Source: Corynebacterium liangguodongii
GTDB lineage: Bacteria > Actinomycetota > Actinomycetes > Mycobacteriales > Mycobacteriaceae
Reading direction: 5' to 3'
Assembly (NCBI RefSeq): GCF_003070865.1
Contig: NZ_CP026948.1
Location: 496,001-560,000, forward strand
Length of the DNA stretch: 64,000 nt
In this document: piece by piece, positions 26,609 through 35,456 of the stretch
How positions within the stretch are numbered: the stretch's first letter is position 1
Layout: every line of letters begins with the position of its first letter
Program-made: the position numbers and the translations under genes
The notes under the pieces: generated by a model
The model's input: the letters and a program-made list of their open reading frames with translations, nothing else
Told to the model about the DNA's origin: nothing
Database searches by the model: none

Positions 26609-26618
26609 GCCCGCCAGG

Positions 26619-27221
26619 CTACCCGTGGGGCCGCCAGAACTGCGAGGCGTCGAGCCCGAAGGAGTACAGCGCGCGGCGCAGCAGCGGCACGGACAGGCCG
26701 ATGACGCTCGTCGGATCGCCCTCGATGGAGTCAATGAACCAGCTGCCGAGCGCCTCGAGTGTAAATGCCCCTGCGCACTCGAGCGGCTCCCCGGAGCGGG
26801 CGTAGGCGGCGATGTCGGCGTCGGAGGCGGCCCCGAAGTGAACCGTCGTGGCCGTGGTCTCGACCACCCAGCGCCCTCGGTAGCCGATGGCGTGGCCGGT
26901 GAGCAGCTGCGCGCTTCTGCCGCGCTGCGCGCGCCAGCGTTCGATCGTGGCTTCGATGGTGTGCGGCTTGCCCTGCAAGGTGCCGTCGAGAAGAAGCATG
27001 GAATCGCAGCCCACCACCACGTCGCCGGGGTAAGCGGGTGCGACCGCCTCCGCCTTCGCGCGCGCGAGCGTGGCGACGACGTCAGAAGGCCCGCCGGTGG
27101 CGCGGGCGATCAGGGCGTCCTCATCGACGTGGGCGGGGTGGCAGACCGGGTCCACCCCGGCGTTTTCCAGCAGCATCCGCCGCGACGGCGACTGGGAGGC
27201 TAAGACTATGCGAGGGGGCAT
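26619..27221 (-). CDS. maf: Maf-like nucleoside triphosphate pyrophosphatase
   Basis: Hydrolyses non-canonical or excess nucleoside triphosphates to monophosphates plus pyrophosphate. The 200-residue protein has the Maf N-terminal loop IVLASQSPSRRMLLENAGV, the metal site VVVGCDSMLLLDG (Asp), QGKPHT, and CAGAFTLEALGSWFI with SIEGDPTSVIGLSVPLL at the C-terminus. It sits 9 bp downstream of accE on the same strand, the standard corynebacterial order. Confidence 0.95.
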   Translation of the reverse strand: MPPRIVLASQSPSRRMLLENAGVDPVCHPAHVDEDALIARATGGPSDVVATLARAKAEAVAPAYPGDVVVGCDSMLLLDGTLQGKPHTIEATIERWRAQRGRSAQLLTGHAIGYRGRWVVETTATTVHFGAASDADIAAYARSGEPLECAGAFTLEALGSWFIDSIEGDPTSVIGLSVPLLRRALYSFGLDASQFWRPHG

Positions 27222-27230
27222 CGCCGGGTG

Positions 27231-27428
27231 CTAGAAGTAGGTGACGTTCGAAAACGCCCCGGGGTTGAACACGGTGGAGAAATGGCGGGAGAGTGTGGGT
27301 GTTCCCCACAGGTCGCGCTCCCCGGTGCCGCGCTTGGCCCGCGCCTCCGCCTCGAGCTCGGTGAGCACCGCGGTGAGCGCGGCAACCTCGTCGTCAGTGG
27401 GGTTGCCCTTGACAATGGTGATGTCCAT
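27231..27428 (-). CDS. accE: Acyl-CoA carboxylase epsilon subunit
   Basis: This 65-residue protein is the small accessory subunit that stabilises and stimulates actinobacterial AccBC-AccD complexes. It has the typical core VKGNPTDDEVAALTAVLTEL followed by a basic stretch and a C-terminus with LWGTPTLSRHFSTVFNPGAF. The SD AAGGAGAG precedes the ATG. It is located 18 bp after accD2 and before maf. Confidence 0.92.
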   Translation of the reverse strand: MDITIVKGNPTDDEVAALTAVLTELEAEARAKRGTGERDLWGTPTLSRHFSTVFNPGAFSNVTYF

Positions 27429-27446
27429 GGACTGCTCTCCTTATAG

Positions 27447-28961
27447 CTACAGGGGGATGTTCGAGTGCTTCTTCGCCGGGGTGTAGACCACCTTGCGCTC
27501 TAGCAGGCGCAGGCCCTCGAGCAGCTGGGCGCGGGTGGCGGAGGGCTCGATGACGGCGTCGACGAGCCCACGCTCCGTGGCGACGTACGGGTTGAGGTTA
27601 TCCGCGGCGTAGCCCTCGGCGTCGACGCCGAGGGCGGAGGCGGCCGTCTGGGCGTCGGCAAGGGCAATCTGCGCTGTCGCCCACGCGAAGACGAGGTCTG
27701 CTCCGAGGTCCTTCGGCCCCATCACCGCGTACGCCGTGCCGAAAGCCTTCCTCGTGACCACGGTCATCGTCCCCACCTGGGCCTCCGCGAACGCGTGGGC
27801 CAGGGCCGCGGCCGCGGCGACCGCGCCCGCGCGCTCCTCGTCCACCGACGGCACGAAGCCCGGCGTGTCCACGAACTGGACGAGCGGGATGTTAAACGCA
27901 TCGCAGGTGCGGATGAAGCGCGCCGCCTTGCGCGCGGCGTCGCGCGTGAGGCAGCCGGCGAGGACGGAGGGTTGGTTAGCCACGATGCCGACGGCGCGCC
28001 CGCCGATGTGCGCCAGGCCCGTGACCACGCTTCCCGCGTAGGCCTGGGAGAGCTCGAGGAAATCCCCGTCTGTCACCGCCGCGATGATCTCCCGCACGTC
28101 GTAGGCCGCAGCCTCGTCGTCGGGCATGAACGTATCAAGGTCCGCGCCGCTGGCCTCGGCGGCCTCGCCGACCGGGGAGCTCGCCCGGTTATTCGCCGGC
28201 AGGTATCCAACGAGGTCGCGGGCGAGCTGGAGCGCATCGACATCGCTTGCGGCGGTGAGCTGGGCGATGCCCGTCGCCTCGGCATGGACCGCCGCCCCGC
28301 CGATGTCCTCGGCCGTCGCCGGGGTGCCGGAGACCTTCGAGACAACCTCCGGGTCCGTCAGGTGCAGCGCGGAGCCCTCGGCCACAATGGTCACGTCCGC
28401 GAGCGCGACGCCTATCGACGCCAACTCTGTCGCCGCCCCCGCAACCACCGCAACCTGCGGAATCAGCCCCGATGCCGTCGTTGCCGCCCGCAGCAGCTTG
28501 GCCTGCATCGCCGCAGAGACGATCCCCTCGGTCACCCGCGCGCCCACAGAGTCGTAGATTCCGATAATCGGCACACCCGTCTTCGTGGCCAGTTCATAGA
28601 TCTTGAGGATCTTCTCCGCGGTGACCTCGCCGAGGGTGCCGTTAAAGATCGTCGCGTCGAAAGAAAAGACGCAGACCCTGCGGGAGTCAATGAGCCCGTA
28701 GCCCGTGACCACGCCGTCGGTGGCCGGCTTTGTACGATCCATCTTGTATGCCTCGACGCGGTGGCGGGCAAGCGCGTCGGTTTCGACGAAGGTGCCCTCG
28801 TCGAGCAGCTTCTCGACGCGCTCCCGCGCCGTCGACCGTCCCGCCTCGTGCACCTTCTCGACGGCCTCCGGCCCAACCGGCTGGAGGGATTCCTCAAGTC
28901 GGTTGCGCAGGTCGGCGATGCGCCCAGCGGTGGTGGTCAAATCCGGCTTGGTTGAACTCAT
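27447..28961 (-). CDS. accD2: Acyl-CoA carboxylase beta subunit, divergent paralogue (AccD2/DtsR2 position)
   Basis: Carboxyltransferase-type protein of 504 residues in the place where corynebacteria carry dtsR2, just upstream of accE. The N-terminal helix set and GVVTGYGLID...FSFDATIFNGTLGE are typical, as are AFNIPLVQFVDTPGFVP and RKAFGTAYAVMGPKDLG and the C-terminus KKHSNIPL. Unusually, the first oxyanion-hole motif, [13 protein letters not shown] in AccD1 of this same window, reads AGAATELASIGVAL here, and the preceding [11 protein letters not shown] is YDSVGARVTEG. It may therefore bind an altered acyl-CoA or act in a structural role in a mixed complex, as proposed for AccD2 in mycolate synthesis. 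It heads the accD2-accE-maf-DUF3151 operon. Confidence 0.88.
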   Translation of the reverse strand: MSSTKPDLTTTAGRIADLRNRLEESLQPVGPEAVEKVHEAGRSTARERVEKLLDEGTFVETDALARHRVEAYKMDRTKPATDGVVTGYGLIDSRRVCVFSFDATIFNGTLGEVTAEKILKIYELATKTGVPIIGIYDSVGARVTEGIVSAAMQAKLLRAATTASGLIPQVAVVAGAATELASIGVALADVTIVAEGSALHLTDPEVVSKVSGTPATAEDIGGAAVHAEATGIAQLTAASDVDALQLARDLVGYLPANNRASSPVGEAAEASGADLDTFMPDDEAAAYDVREIIAAVTDGDFLELSQAYAGSVVTGLAHIGGRAVGIVANQPSVLAGCLTRDAARKAARFIRTCDAFNIPLVQFVDTPGFVPSVDEERAGAVAAAAALAHAFAEAQVGTMTVVTRKAFGTAYAVMGPKDLGADLVFAWATAQIALADAQTAASALGVDAEGYAADNLNPYVATERGLVDAVIEPSATRAQLLEGLRLLERKVVYTPAKKHSNIPL

Positions 28962-29045
28962 AGCGCCCCATCCTAGTGTTCAGGGATTGGGTGCGGGCAA
29001 CATCGGTGCGGGTTTCCCGCCCGCCGGGGTGTGGTGGTTGTGGTG

Positions 29046-29064
29046 GTTGAGCTCTAGCAGCTAT
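29046..29064 (+). repeat. Left copy of a 19-bp near-repeat flanking the ABC importer
   Basis: GTTGAGCTCTAGCAGCTAT here matches GTTGAGGTCTAGTAGCTAT at 32127-32145 in 17 of 19 positions and the same orientation. The two copies bracket the three-gene importer. They could be shared regulator sites or remnants of an insertion duplication. Confidence 0.5.
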
Positions 29065-29182
29065 CAACGCGAGCAGGGGGGGAGCCTGCGGGGAAGGCGC
29101 CGCGTACCCAATCCTCGAGAAGGTAGCAGTTGTGGCGTCCGGGCTGGCCTGTATGGAAATGGGCGCCATGTAGTGTGAAGGA

Positions 29183-30193
29183 GTGCACATAAGGAGTCGG
29201 ATCCCGCGGCTAATTGTTCTCGTCGCGCTGGCCGCTGTGCTTGCGGCCACGATCGTGGTCGCCGTCGCCATTGGGCCAGTGAGGATCCCGCTGGCTGAAG
29301 TTGTGGCGTCGTTAAGCCCGCTCAACGAGCCCGTCGCTGCGCAAGAAGCGCTGGTTACTGCGGTTCGCGTACCGCGGGTCCTCGTCGCGGCACTCGTCGG
29401 CGCTGGACTGGGTGTCGCCGGCGCGGCGATGCAGGCGGTGTTTCGCAACCCGCTTGCCGAGCCAGGAATCACAGGGGTCTCCGCAGGTGCCGCCACCGTG
29501 GCGGTGGTGATGATTGTCAGCGGGGTTGTCGACAGCGCACCGTGGGCACTCCCGCTTGGAGCTTTTGCCGGGGCGCTGGCCATTGTCGCGCTTGTCCAGG
29601 GAGTGGGCATGATCGCGCGATCTACGGCGTCGCTGCTGCTGGTGGGCGTGGCAGTCAATGCCTTTCTTGGGGCGGTGATCAGCGCGGTGGTTGCCAACGC
29701 CGTCAACGCGGAGGACGCGCGCTCGGCGATGTTTTGGCTCAATGGGGACCTCACGGGTCGCACGATGGCGGACGTGCGCATGTGCGTCATCCCGCTATGC
29801 ATTGGCGCGGTAACCGTCCTTATCTACGCCCGCGAGCTGAACCTGCTTAGCGTCGGTGAGTCGCTCGCTCAGACGTCTGGGCTCAACGTCGTGCGGGTCA
29901 AAAACGTCGTGCTTGCCGGCGCGGCGCTGACCACGGCCGCCGGAGTGGCGGTCACCGGCGCGATCTCCTTCGTCGGGTTGCTCGTCCCGCACATCTTAAG
30001 GCTCGCTTTTGGGGGCGACCACCGTTTCCTCCTCCCCGCCAGCGCGCTAGCCGGGGCGGCCTTCCTCGTCGCCGCCGACACAGCAGCGCGGATGCTGTTC
30101 AACCCGGTGACATTGCAGACAGGGACTGTAACCGCTCTGGTAGGGGCGCCGTTCTTGCTCGGTCTCGTGCTTACGAGGGCGAGGACAACATGA
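29183..30193 (+). CDS. FecCD-family ABC transporter permease
   Basis: Inner-membrane permease of an iron-siderophore, heme or cobalamin importer, 336 residues with about nine hydrophobic helices. Family hallmarks are TAVRVPRVLVAALVGAGLGV followed by AGAAMQAVFRNPLAEPGITG, a late GAISFVGLLVPHILRL, and AADTAARML. The only in-frame start after an upstream stop is the GTG at 29183, whose nearest SD (GAAGGA) abuts it unusually closely. The stop overlaps the ATG of the ATPase gene (ATGA), so the operon is translationally coupled. No DtxR-type box was found upstream. Only one permease gene is present, so it should function as a homodimer. Confidence 0.92.
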   Translation: MHIRSRIPRLIVLVALAAVLAATIVVAVAIGPVRIPLAEVVASLSPLNEPVAAQEALVTAVRVPRVLVAALVGAGLGVAGAAMQAVFRNPLAEPGITGVSAGAATVAVVMIVSGVVDSAPWALPLGAFAGALAIVALVQGVGMIARSTASLLLVGVAVNAFLGAVISAVVANAVNAEDARSAMFWLNGDLTGRTMADVRMCVIPLCIGAVTVLIYARELNLLSVGESLAQTSGLNVVRVKNVVLAGAALTTAAGVAVTGAISFVGLLVPHILRLAFGGDHRFLLPASALAGAAFLVAADTAARMLFNPVTLQTGTVTALVGAPFLLGLVLTRARTT

Positions 30194-31011
30194 GCGGGGA
30201 ATTCGCCCTCGAGATTGTCGACGCCTCAATAAGCCGCAACGGGCATGCTATCCTGCGCGGGCTCAACGCGGGCTTCGCGCCCGGTCTCGTCCACGGCGTG
30301 ATCGGCCCGAACGGCGCGGGCAAGTCGACCCTGGTGAAGGCGGCGCTCGGGCTCGAAGAATACTCGGGGGAAATCCGCGTGTTGGGCCGAGACCTTGCGG
30401 GGTTGACCTTCCGGCAGCGCGCGCGGCTGATGAGCTACGTTGCCCAAGCAACCGATCCCGGGATCGAGTTCACGGGACGCGAGTACGTCTCTATGGCCCG
30501 CTACGCGAGGCTGCCGCGGTTCGGCTCTCTGAGCCGAGCGGACGAGGAAGCCGTGTCGGAAGCCTTGCGCATCACCGGGGCCACGCAGTGGGCGAACGTT
30601 CCGGTATCTCGTACCTCCGGCGGAGAGCAGCAGCTCACTGCGTTTACCCGCGCGCTCGCCCAGGGTGCGGATCTCATGCTTCTCGACGAGCCCACATCCG
30701 CCCTGGACATGGGGCATGAGCTCGACATTTTGGAGTTGCTGAGCTCCTGGGTCGGGGGAGGAAGGGGGATGCGTACTGCCGTTGTTGTCTTGCACGACCT
30801 CTCGCTCGCCGCAAGGTTTTGCGACTACCTCACCCTCGTCGTCGCAGGACGCGTGCGCGCGCAGGGCACCCCGGCCGAGATCCTCACTCCCGGAATGCTC
30901 TCCGAGGCCTACGGCGTCGAGGTCGACGTACGGCAGCTCGACACAACGAAGTCCTTGGCGGTCACCCCGTTGAGGCGTATCGACGATCATTCGAAAGGAC
31001 GGACATCATGA
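30190..31011 (+). CDS. ABC transporter ATP-binding protein, FecE/BtuD type
   Basis: This 273-residue ATPase energises the adjacent importer. Walker A is GPNGAGKSTL, the Q-loop region is MSYVAQ, the signature is a variant RTSGGEQQL, Walker B is DLMLLDEPTSALDMG, and the switch His lies in VVVLHDLSLAARFCDYLTLV. The start overlaps the permease stop and its own stop overlaps the start of the binding-protein gene, so all three are coupled. Confidence 0.95.
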   Translation: MSGEFALEIVDASISRNGHAILRGLNAGFAPGLVHGVIGPNGAGKSTLVKAALGLEEYSGEIRVLGRDLAGLTFRQRARLMSYVAQATDPGIEFTGREYVSMARYARLPRFGSLSRADEEAVSEALRITGATQWANVPVSRTSGGEQQLTAFTRALAQGADLMLLDEPTSALDMGHELDILELLSSWVGGGRGMRTAVVVLHDLSLAARFCDYLTLVVAGRVRAQGTPAEILTPGMLSEAYGVEVDVRQLDTTKSLAVTPLRRIDDHSKGRTS

Positions 31012-32018
31012 ACAAGGAGATAGCGTGCTTGGCGGGAGGGATCCTCACCGTCGGGCTGGCGCTGGGTGCCTGCGCGGCACCGGATGATACGGGCGCAGCC
31101 CCAGCAGCGACATCCCCGACGAGTTCGGACATCCACGCTGCCCAGTGGCCACGTACTGTGGAAGTTGATGGCGCGGCGGTAGACATCCCCTCCGAGCCGA
31201 AGCGCATCGTCGCGGTATCTACCGAAACCGCGGATCTAGCGCTCCAGCTCGCCGGGCCGGATCGCGTCGCGGCGGTGTCGAAGGCAAGCCAGGACCCCGC
31301 TGGAGGAACGCAGGCGGAGCTCGCGTCCCAGGTCGAGGTCGCTTTGCCCGCAGGCACTGACCCCGACCCGGAACAGATCCTCGCGCTCGACCCCGATCTG
31401 GTGCTCACCACTGCTCGCCACGGCGGGGAAAAAACAGCGGGCGAGCAGCTGCAGGCCACAGGTGTCGCCGTGCTGAACTTCAGCGCAGAGACCTTCGCAT
31501 CCCCGGAGGGGGTCGCTGCGGCGACCCGGACTCTGGGGAGGGCGCTGGGTGAGGAGGAGAAGGCGGAGGAGCTCGCGGGGAGGTTTGAGACGTCGATAAG
31601 CAAGCTAGATGAAGCGAAAGTTGCCGGAGCGCCGAGGTTTGCCGCGCTCATGTCCCGCGGGGGGAAGGTCATGGCTATGGCGGACGGGCAGATGCTTCCC
31701 GGCCTGGCGGCGCGCGCGGGAGGAATGAACGCAGGAGGTGCCGTCGGGATCACCCAACCCCGTCCGATCGATGCGGAAATGCTGGCGAAGATGGCTCCGG
31801 AGGTCATCTTTGTCGAGGATTTCCGCGGCCAAGGCCTCGCTCCCTTTGCCGAGCTGCTGGCCAACCCAGCACTTGCCGACATCCCGGCGGTGAAGAACCA
31901 GCGAGTCCATGCGATCCCTGCGACGGACGCCTCGGGGGTCTCGGGACTCAACACCGATCGCGGCTACGCTGCGATTGTGGAAGCACTCGGCCTGGCTGTC
32001 GCATCGTACGGACCGTAG
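31008..32018 (+). CDS. Substrate-binding lipoprotein of the iron/heme-type ABC importer
   Basis: This 336-residue solute-binding protein belongs to the periplasmic-binding fold of class III (PF01497-type). The signal peptide ends in the lipobox LALGAC, with Cys23 as the lipid anchor, placing it on the outer face of the membrane. KRIVAVSTETADLALQLAGP and EQILALDPDLVLTT are typical, and a long backbone helix links the lobes. It starts at the ATG at 31008 with GAAAGGACGG upstream and overlaps the ATPase stop. The ligand (siderophore, heme or cobalamin) cannot be read from the sequence. Confidence 0.92.
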   Translation: MNKEIACLAGGILTVGLALGACAAPDDTGAAPAATSPTSSDIHAAQWPRTVEVDGAAVDIPSEPKRIVAVSTETADLALQLAGPDRVAAVSKASQDPAGGTQAELASQVEVALPAGTDPDPEQILALDPDLVLTTARHGGEKTAGEQLQATGVAVLNFSAETFASPEGVAAATRTLGRALGEEEKAEELAGRFETSISKLDEAKVAGAPRFAALMSRGGKVMAMADGQMLPGLAARAGGMNAGGAVGITQPRPIDAEMLAKMAPEVIFVEDFRGQGLAPFAELLANPALADIPAVKNQRVHAIPATDASGVSGLNTDRGYAAIVEALGLAVASYGP

Positions 32019-32126
32019 CTGTCTCTTCACCGTTAGCCCTGGGCAGCAACGTGGTGTGTGGGCCGGGCGCTACGCCGGCATTCGCGGTCTCTGGAGGATT
32101 CCTCATCGGCGGGAAGCCGCCGGATC

Positions 32127-32145
32127 GTTGAGGTCTAGTAGCTAT
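32127..32145 (+). repeat. Right copy of the 19-bp near-repeat
   Basis: GTTGAGGTCTAGTAGCTAT; pairs with 29046-29064 (17/19 identical, same strand). It lies between the importer operon and the exonuclease-fusion gene. Confidence 0.5.
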
Positions 32146-32249
32146 ACCGTGGCAGGCAAAACACATCAGCACCCCCTGCCACCCAGTATGAGGAGGGGGT
32201 AGTTTTGGAGGCGTCGATAAGCACCCGGACACCAAGGCGGAACAGATTG

Positions 32250-35200
32250 ATGAGCACCCCAGCAGGCTTCGCGGTTGTGGATATAGAGACCACTGGGTTT
32301 GGCGGGATGGACAAGATCATCGAGGTCGGTGTCGTCGTGCTGGACCACGAGCTTCGGCGGGTGGGGGAATGGGACACTCTCGTGCAGCCCAACCGGGACA
32401 TCTCGAATAGCTTTGTGCACAAGATCACTGCCACCGACGTCGTGGGCGCTCCGGTGTTCGCGCAGATCGCGCCGTACCTGGCGTCGCTACTCGAAGGTCG
32501 CATCCCGGTGGCGCACAACGCGGGTTTCGAGCGCCGCTTCCTTTCTCGCGAGATGCGCATGGCGGGGGCGGAGTCAAACTTGGCCGACGTGGAGTGGCTG
32601 GATACTCAGGCGCTTTCGGCCAAGCTTCTCGGCGTGAGCAAGCTTGCCGACGCCACAGCAGCCCTCGGCATCTCCAACGCCAACCCCCACGCCGCCCTGG
32701 CGGATGCCGAAGCCACGGCTGAACTCCTGCGCGCACTCGCTCAGAGCCACTCGATCGTGGTGAAGCCTGGCTCGCGGGTGGTATCGCTAAGGTCCGATCC
32801 CAGCGAGCCTCCGCGTCTTTCTCGCACGGCCCCGCAACCCGCGGGCGGGCACTGGTTGGCGGACCTTTTCGCCCAGCTCCCGGCTGATGCGCAGGCGAAC
32901 GTGCAGCGCTACCGGGCGGCGCTCGCCTCCTGCCTGGCGGACCGCACGCTTACCGCGGCCGAGATTGCGCACCTTGCGGATGTGGCGTTAAGCGATGGTC
33001 TCTCCCCCGACGATATCGCGCTCACCCACGAGGAATTTCTCCGCCAGCTCGCCGTGAGCGCCTGGTTGGACGGCGTGGTGACGGCGCAGGAGCGCGCCGA
33101 GCTCACCGAGCTGGGGGAGATGCTCGGCGTGCCGGCTCGGGAGGTGGAAACGCTGCTGGCCAACCCAGTGGAGGGGGAGGCGTTCGAGGGCGTCTACCTG
33201 CGGCCGGGGGATCGGGTGGCGTTTACCGGCGCGCTGAGTTTGCCGCGTGAGGAGTGGGAGGCACGCGTCGCAAAGCTTGGGCTCCGCGCCGCCGGGGTGT
33301 CGAAGCAGACGGTCGTGGTCGCCGCCGCCAACCCGGATTCGTATAGCAGAAAGGCGTTGAGGGCGCGCGAGCTCGGCATCCCGATTGTCAACGAGCACAC
33401 CTTCTCCACCCTCGTCTCCAGCGTGGAGTGCACCGGGGAGGATGGCCCGTCGGTCACGCGCGATGAATCGCGGCCCGATGCCGCCGATCTGTTCCCGTGG
33501 TTGGGGCGGCCGGACGTGGGTTCGACCGCGGAGGTTGCGGAGGTGTGGATAGCCCACCACCCGCACAAAGCCCTGCACGCGTTGTCGCCCTACCTGACTC
33601 TTGGCGAGCCAGTCGATCTCGCGAACTCCCCGGCGGAGCGCGCCGGGCAGCGGTGGCGGGCCCAGTTTCCCCAGATGCTCGCCGCCACCGTGGCGGATCT
33701 GCGCGCGCTGCCTGGGGTGGGGGAGAAGCGACTGCGCCATCTCGTGGAGGCCGTGGCTCTCGCCGCGCTCGACGCGCAGATCGACGCGCAGGGAACGGCT
33801 GATCCGGGCGCCCCGGAATCCATTGTCGCTGGGTGGACGTTTCTCACCGGCGCGCCTTTCCCGGGGGCTTCCCGCGATACGCTTTCGGCCCTGCTGGAGG
33901 CGTGCGTTGGCGAGCTGGTCGAGGCGTGCGCCGGCGACGAGCGTCTCGCCCGCATAGCCACGCAGCGCTGGCTTGGCGGGGCGACTCTGGAGCAGCTGGG
34001 CGAGTCTTTCGGCGTGACCCGTGAGCGCGTCCGCCAGCTGGAGGTCTCTCTGCGCGGCACTTTCGAATCCCGCGCGCGCCTGAGCCCAGAGGTGGCGCGG
34101 CAGATCGCCACACGATTCGGGCCGCTTGCCCCGCTGCGCCGGGTGCTCCGGGAGATCCCCGAGCTCGGCGAGGTTGCAGAGCCGGTGGGCGTGACGTACG
34201 AGGAGTATTTCCGCAGGCTCTGTGGGCTCTGGGAGGTCCGCGATGGGTGGTTGATACGCCCGGGGCTTGAGGGTGCGGCCCTCGCAGCGGTCGCTCAAAT
34301 GGCTGATCGCTATGGCGTATTCGACCCGGCTGAACTCGCTCGGGCACTCGGCACGGAGGAGTCCGAGGCGCGTGTGTGGCTTTCCGGCACGCGGCGATTC
34401 GTCGAGCTCCCCGGCGGAGCGCTGGCCCGGGCCGCGAGCCACCAGGATCGTGCGGCTGCGGTCCTCTCCGTCACTGGCGTACCGATGACACCTGAGGAGA
34501 TCCTTGCCGCCCTCGGGGCGGAGGCCAACGTTCGCTCGGTGGCCAACCAGCTCGCGCTGGACGAGCGCATCTCCCGGGTCGCCCCGAACACCTACGGTCT
34601 GGCGGAGTGGGGGCTGGAGGAATACACCACGATTGCGGATTGGATTGGCAAACGTATCGACGCCAGCCCGTCCGGCTCAGTTCCGCTGACCGACCTGCTC
34701 GCCGAGGCGCCGCGGCTGCGCATCAGCGAGTCCTCGGTGCGAGCTTACGTCGCCAGCAGCGGCTTCCAGGTAGCCGACGGCGCCGTTTCCCGCTCCGACG
34801 AGAGCCCCGAGATCATCGAAGATGACCCGACGGAGTTTAAGAACCTCTATGTCCGAGACGGCGCCTGGCAGCTGCTGCTCACCGTAACCCGCGACCACCT
34901 GCGCGGGTCGGGTTTTCTCGTGCCGCGCGGCGTCGCCGGGATCTATCGCGTGCCCGTCGGCGGCGAGGTGGCGATCCCGAGCCGGCTCGGGGACCAGTTT
35001 GTCCGGGTGAACAAGCTCAAGCAGACGCTAAGCTCGACGATTCGCCGCTTCCTCGAGGAGCTCGGCTCAACCGAGGGCGATCGCGTCTGGCTGCGCTTCG
35101 AGCCCTCGCTTTTCGACGTCACCCCAGCCCCCGCCGCAGACAAAACCGCACGCGGGTTGGCCGGGTTGCTCTCCGGGATGGGCATTGACCCCGCATTGGC

Positions 35201-35336
35201 CGACGACCCGGGGCAGGCCCTGCGCGAGATCAACGCGGCGCTCGGGCTGCTGCCAGACGCCCCGCTCCGCCGAGCGGTGGCCATCCTCGGCCACCGCGGC
35301 CAGGACGACTGGGCGGATGTGCTGCGGGCACTCTAG
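32250..35336 (+). CDS. DEDDh exonuclease fused to TerB-like, BRCT, HhH and sigma-70 region-4-like HTH domains
   Basis: This 1028-residue multidomain protein starts at MSTPAGFAVVDIETTG (ATG at 32250; an upstream TTG at 32205 is possible). Residues 7-165 form a DnaQ-like 3'-5' exonuclease: Asp11/Glu13 in DIETTG, AHNAGFERRFL with Glu94 where Asp is usual, and His147/Asp152 in HAALADAEA. About 225-310 is an all-helical acidic-turn region resembling TerB. About 318-385 is a BRCT domain (GDRVAFTGALSLPREEWEAR...NEHTF). LRALPGVGEKRLRHLVEAV at about 482-500 is helix-hairpin-helix-like. TLEQLGESFGVTRERVRQLE at about 575-600 is a sigma-70 region-4 HTH, followed by repeated winged-helix/HARE-HTH-like units to about 860 and an uncharacterised C-terminus. 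No signal peptide. It probably acts on DNA at repair or transcription sites; function unknown. Confidence 0.85.
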   Translation: MSTPAGFAVVDIETTGFGGMDKIIEVGVVVLDHELRRVGEWDTLVQPNRDISNSFVHKITATDVVGAPVFAQIAPYLASLLEGRIPVAHNAGFERRFLSREMRMAGAESNLADVEWLDTQALSAKLLGVSKLADATAALGISNANPHAALADAEATAELLRALAQSHSIVVKPGSRVVSLRSDPSEPPRLSRTAPQPAGGHWLADLFAQLPADAQANVQRYRAALASCLADRTLTAAEIAHLADVALSDGLSPDDIALTHEEFLRQLAVSAWLDGVVTAQERAELTELGEMLGVPAREVETLLANPVEGEAFEGVYLRPGDRVAFTGALSLPREEWEARVAKLGLRAAGVSKQTVVVAAANPDSYSRKALRARELGIPIVNEHTFSTLVSSVECTGEDGPSVTRDESRPDAADLFPWLGRPDVGSTAEVAEVWIAHHPHKALHALSPYLTLGEPVDLANSPAERAGQRWRAQFPQMLAATVADLRALPGVGEKRLRHLVEAVALAALDAQIDAQGTADPGAPESIVAGWTFLTGAPFPGASRDTLSALLEACVGELVEACAGDERLARIATQRWLGGATLEQLGESFGVTRERVRQLEVSLRGTFESRARLSPEVARQIATRFGPLAPLRRVLREIPELGEVAEPVGVTYEEYFRRLCGLWEVRDGWLIRPGLEGAALAAVAQMADRYGVFDPAELARALGTEESEARVWLSGTRRFVELPGGALARAASHQDRAAAVLSVTGVPMTPEEILAALGAEANVRSVANQLALDERISRVAPNTYGLAEWGLEEYTTIADWIGKRIDASPSGSVPLTDLLAEAPRLRISESSVRAYVASSGFQVADGAVSRSDESPEIIEDDPTEFKNLYVRDGAWQLLLTVTRDHLRGSGFLVPRGVAGIYRVPVGGEVAIPSRLGDQFVRVNKLKQTLSSTIRRFLEELGSTEGDRVWLRFEPSLFDVTPAPAADKTARGLAGLLSGMGIDPALADDPGQALREINAALGLLPDAPLRRAVAILGHRGQDDWADVLRAL

Positions 35337-35376
35337 GTGCGGCCGCCGCTTCTGCGTCACATCCGTGCATACAAAA

Positions 35377-35420
35377 ACGAGCATCGGTGCCCACATGCGG
35401 GTATGTGGTCCAATGCTCGT
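35377..35420. terminator. Bidirectional hairpin between the exonuclease fusion and glnA
   Basis: ACGAGCAT (35377-35384) pairs with ATGCTCGT (35413-35420), and an inner CCACAT/ATGTGG extends the structure. It lies in the gap between two convergent genes. A run of A precedes the left arm, giving a T-tract in the minus direction, so it fits an intrinsic terminator for glnA and probably for both genes. Confidence 0.6.
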
Positions 35421-35456
35421 CGTTGAATGCTCGGAACCACCTAGGGGCGGTGCCGC

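Noticed and set aside
29065..29182. Search for a DtxR-type iron box before the ABC importer
   Set aside because: No TTAGGTTAG-like palindrome is visible, so iron control is not claimed.
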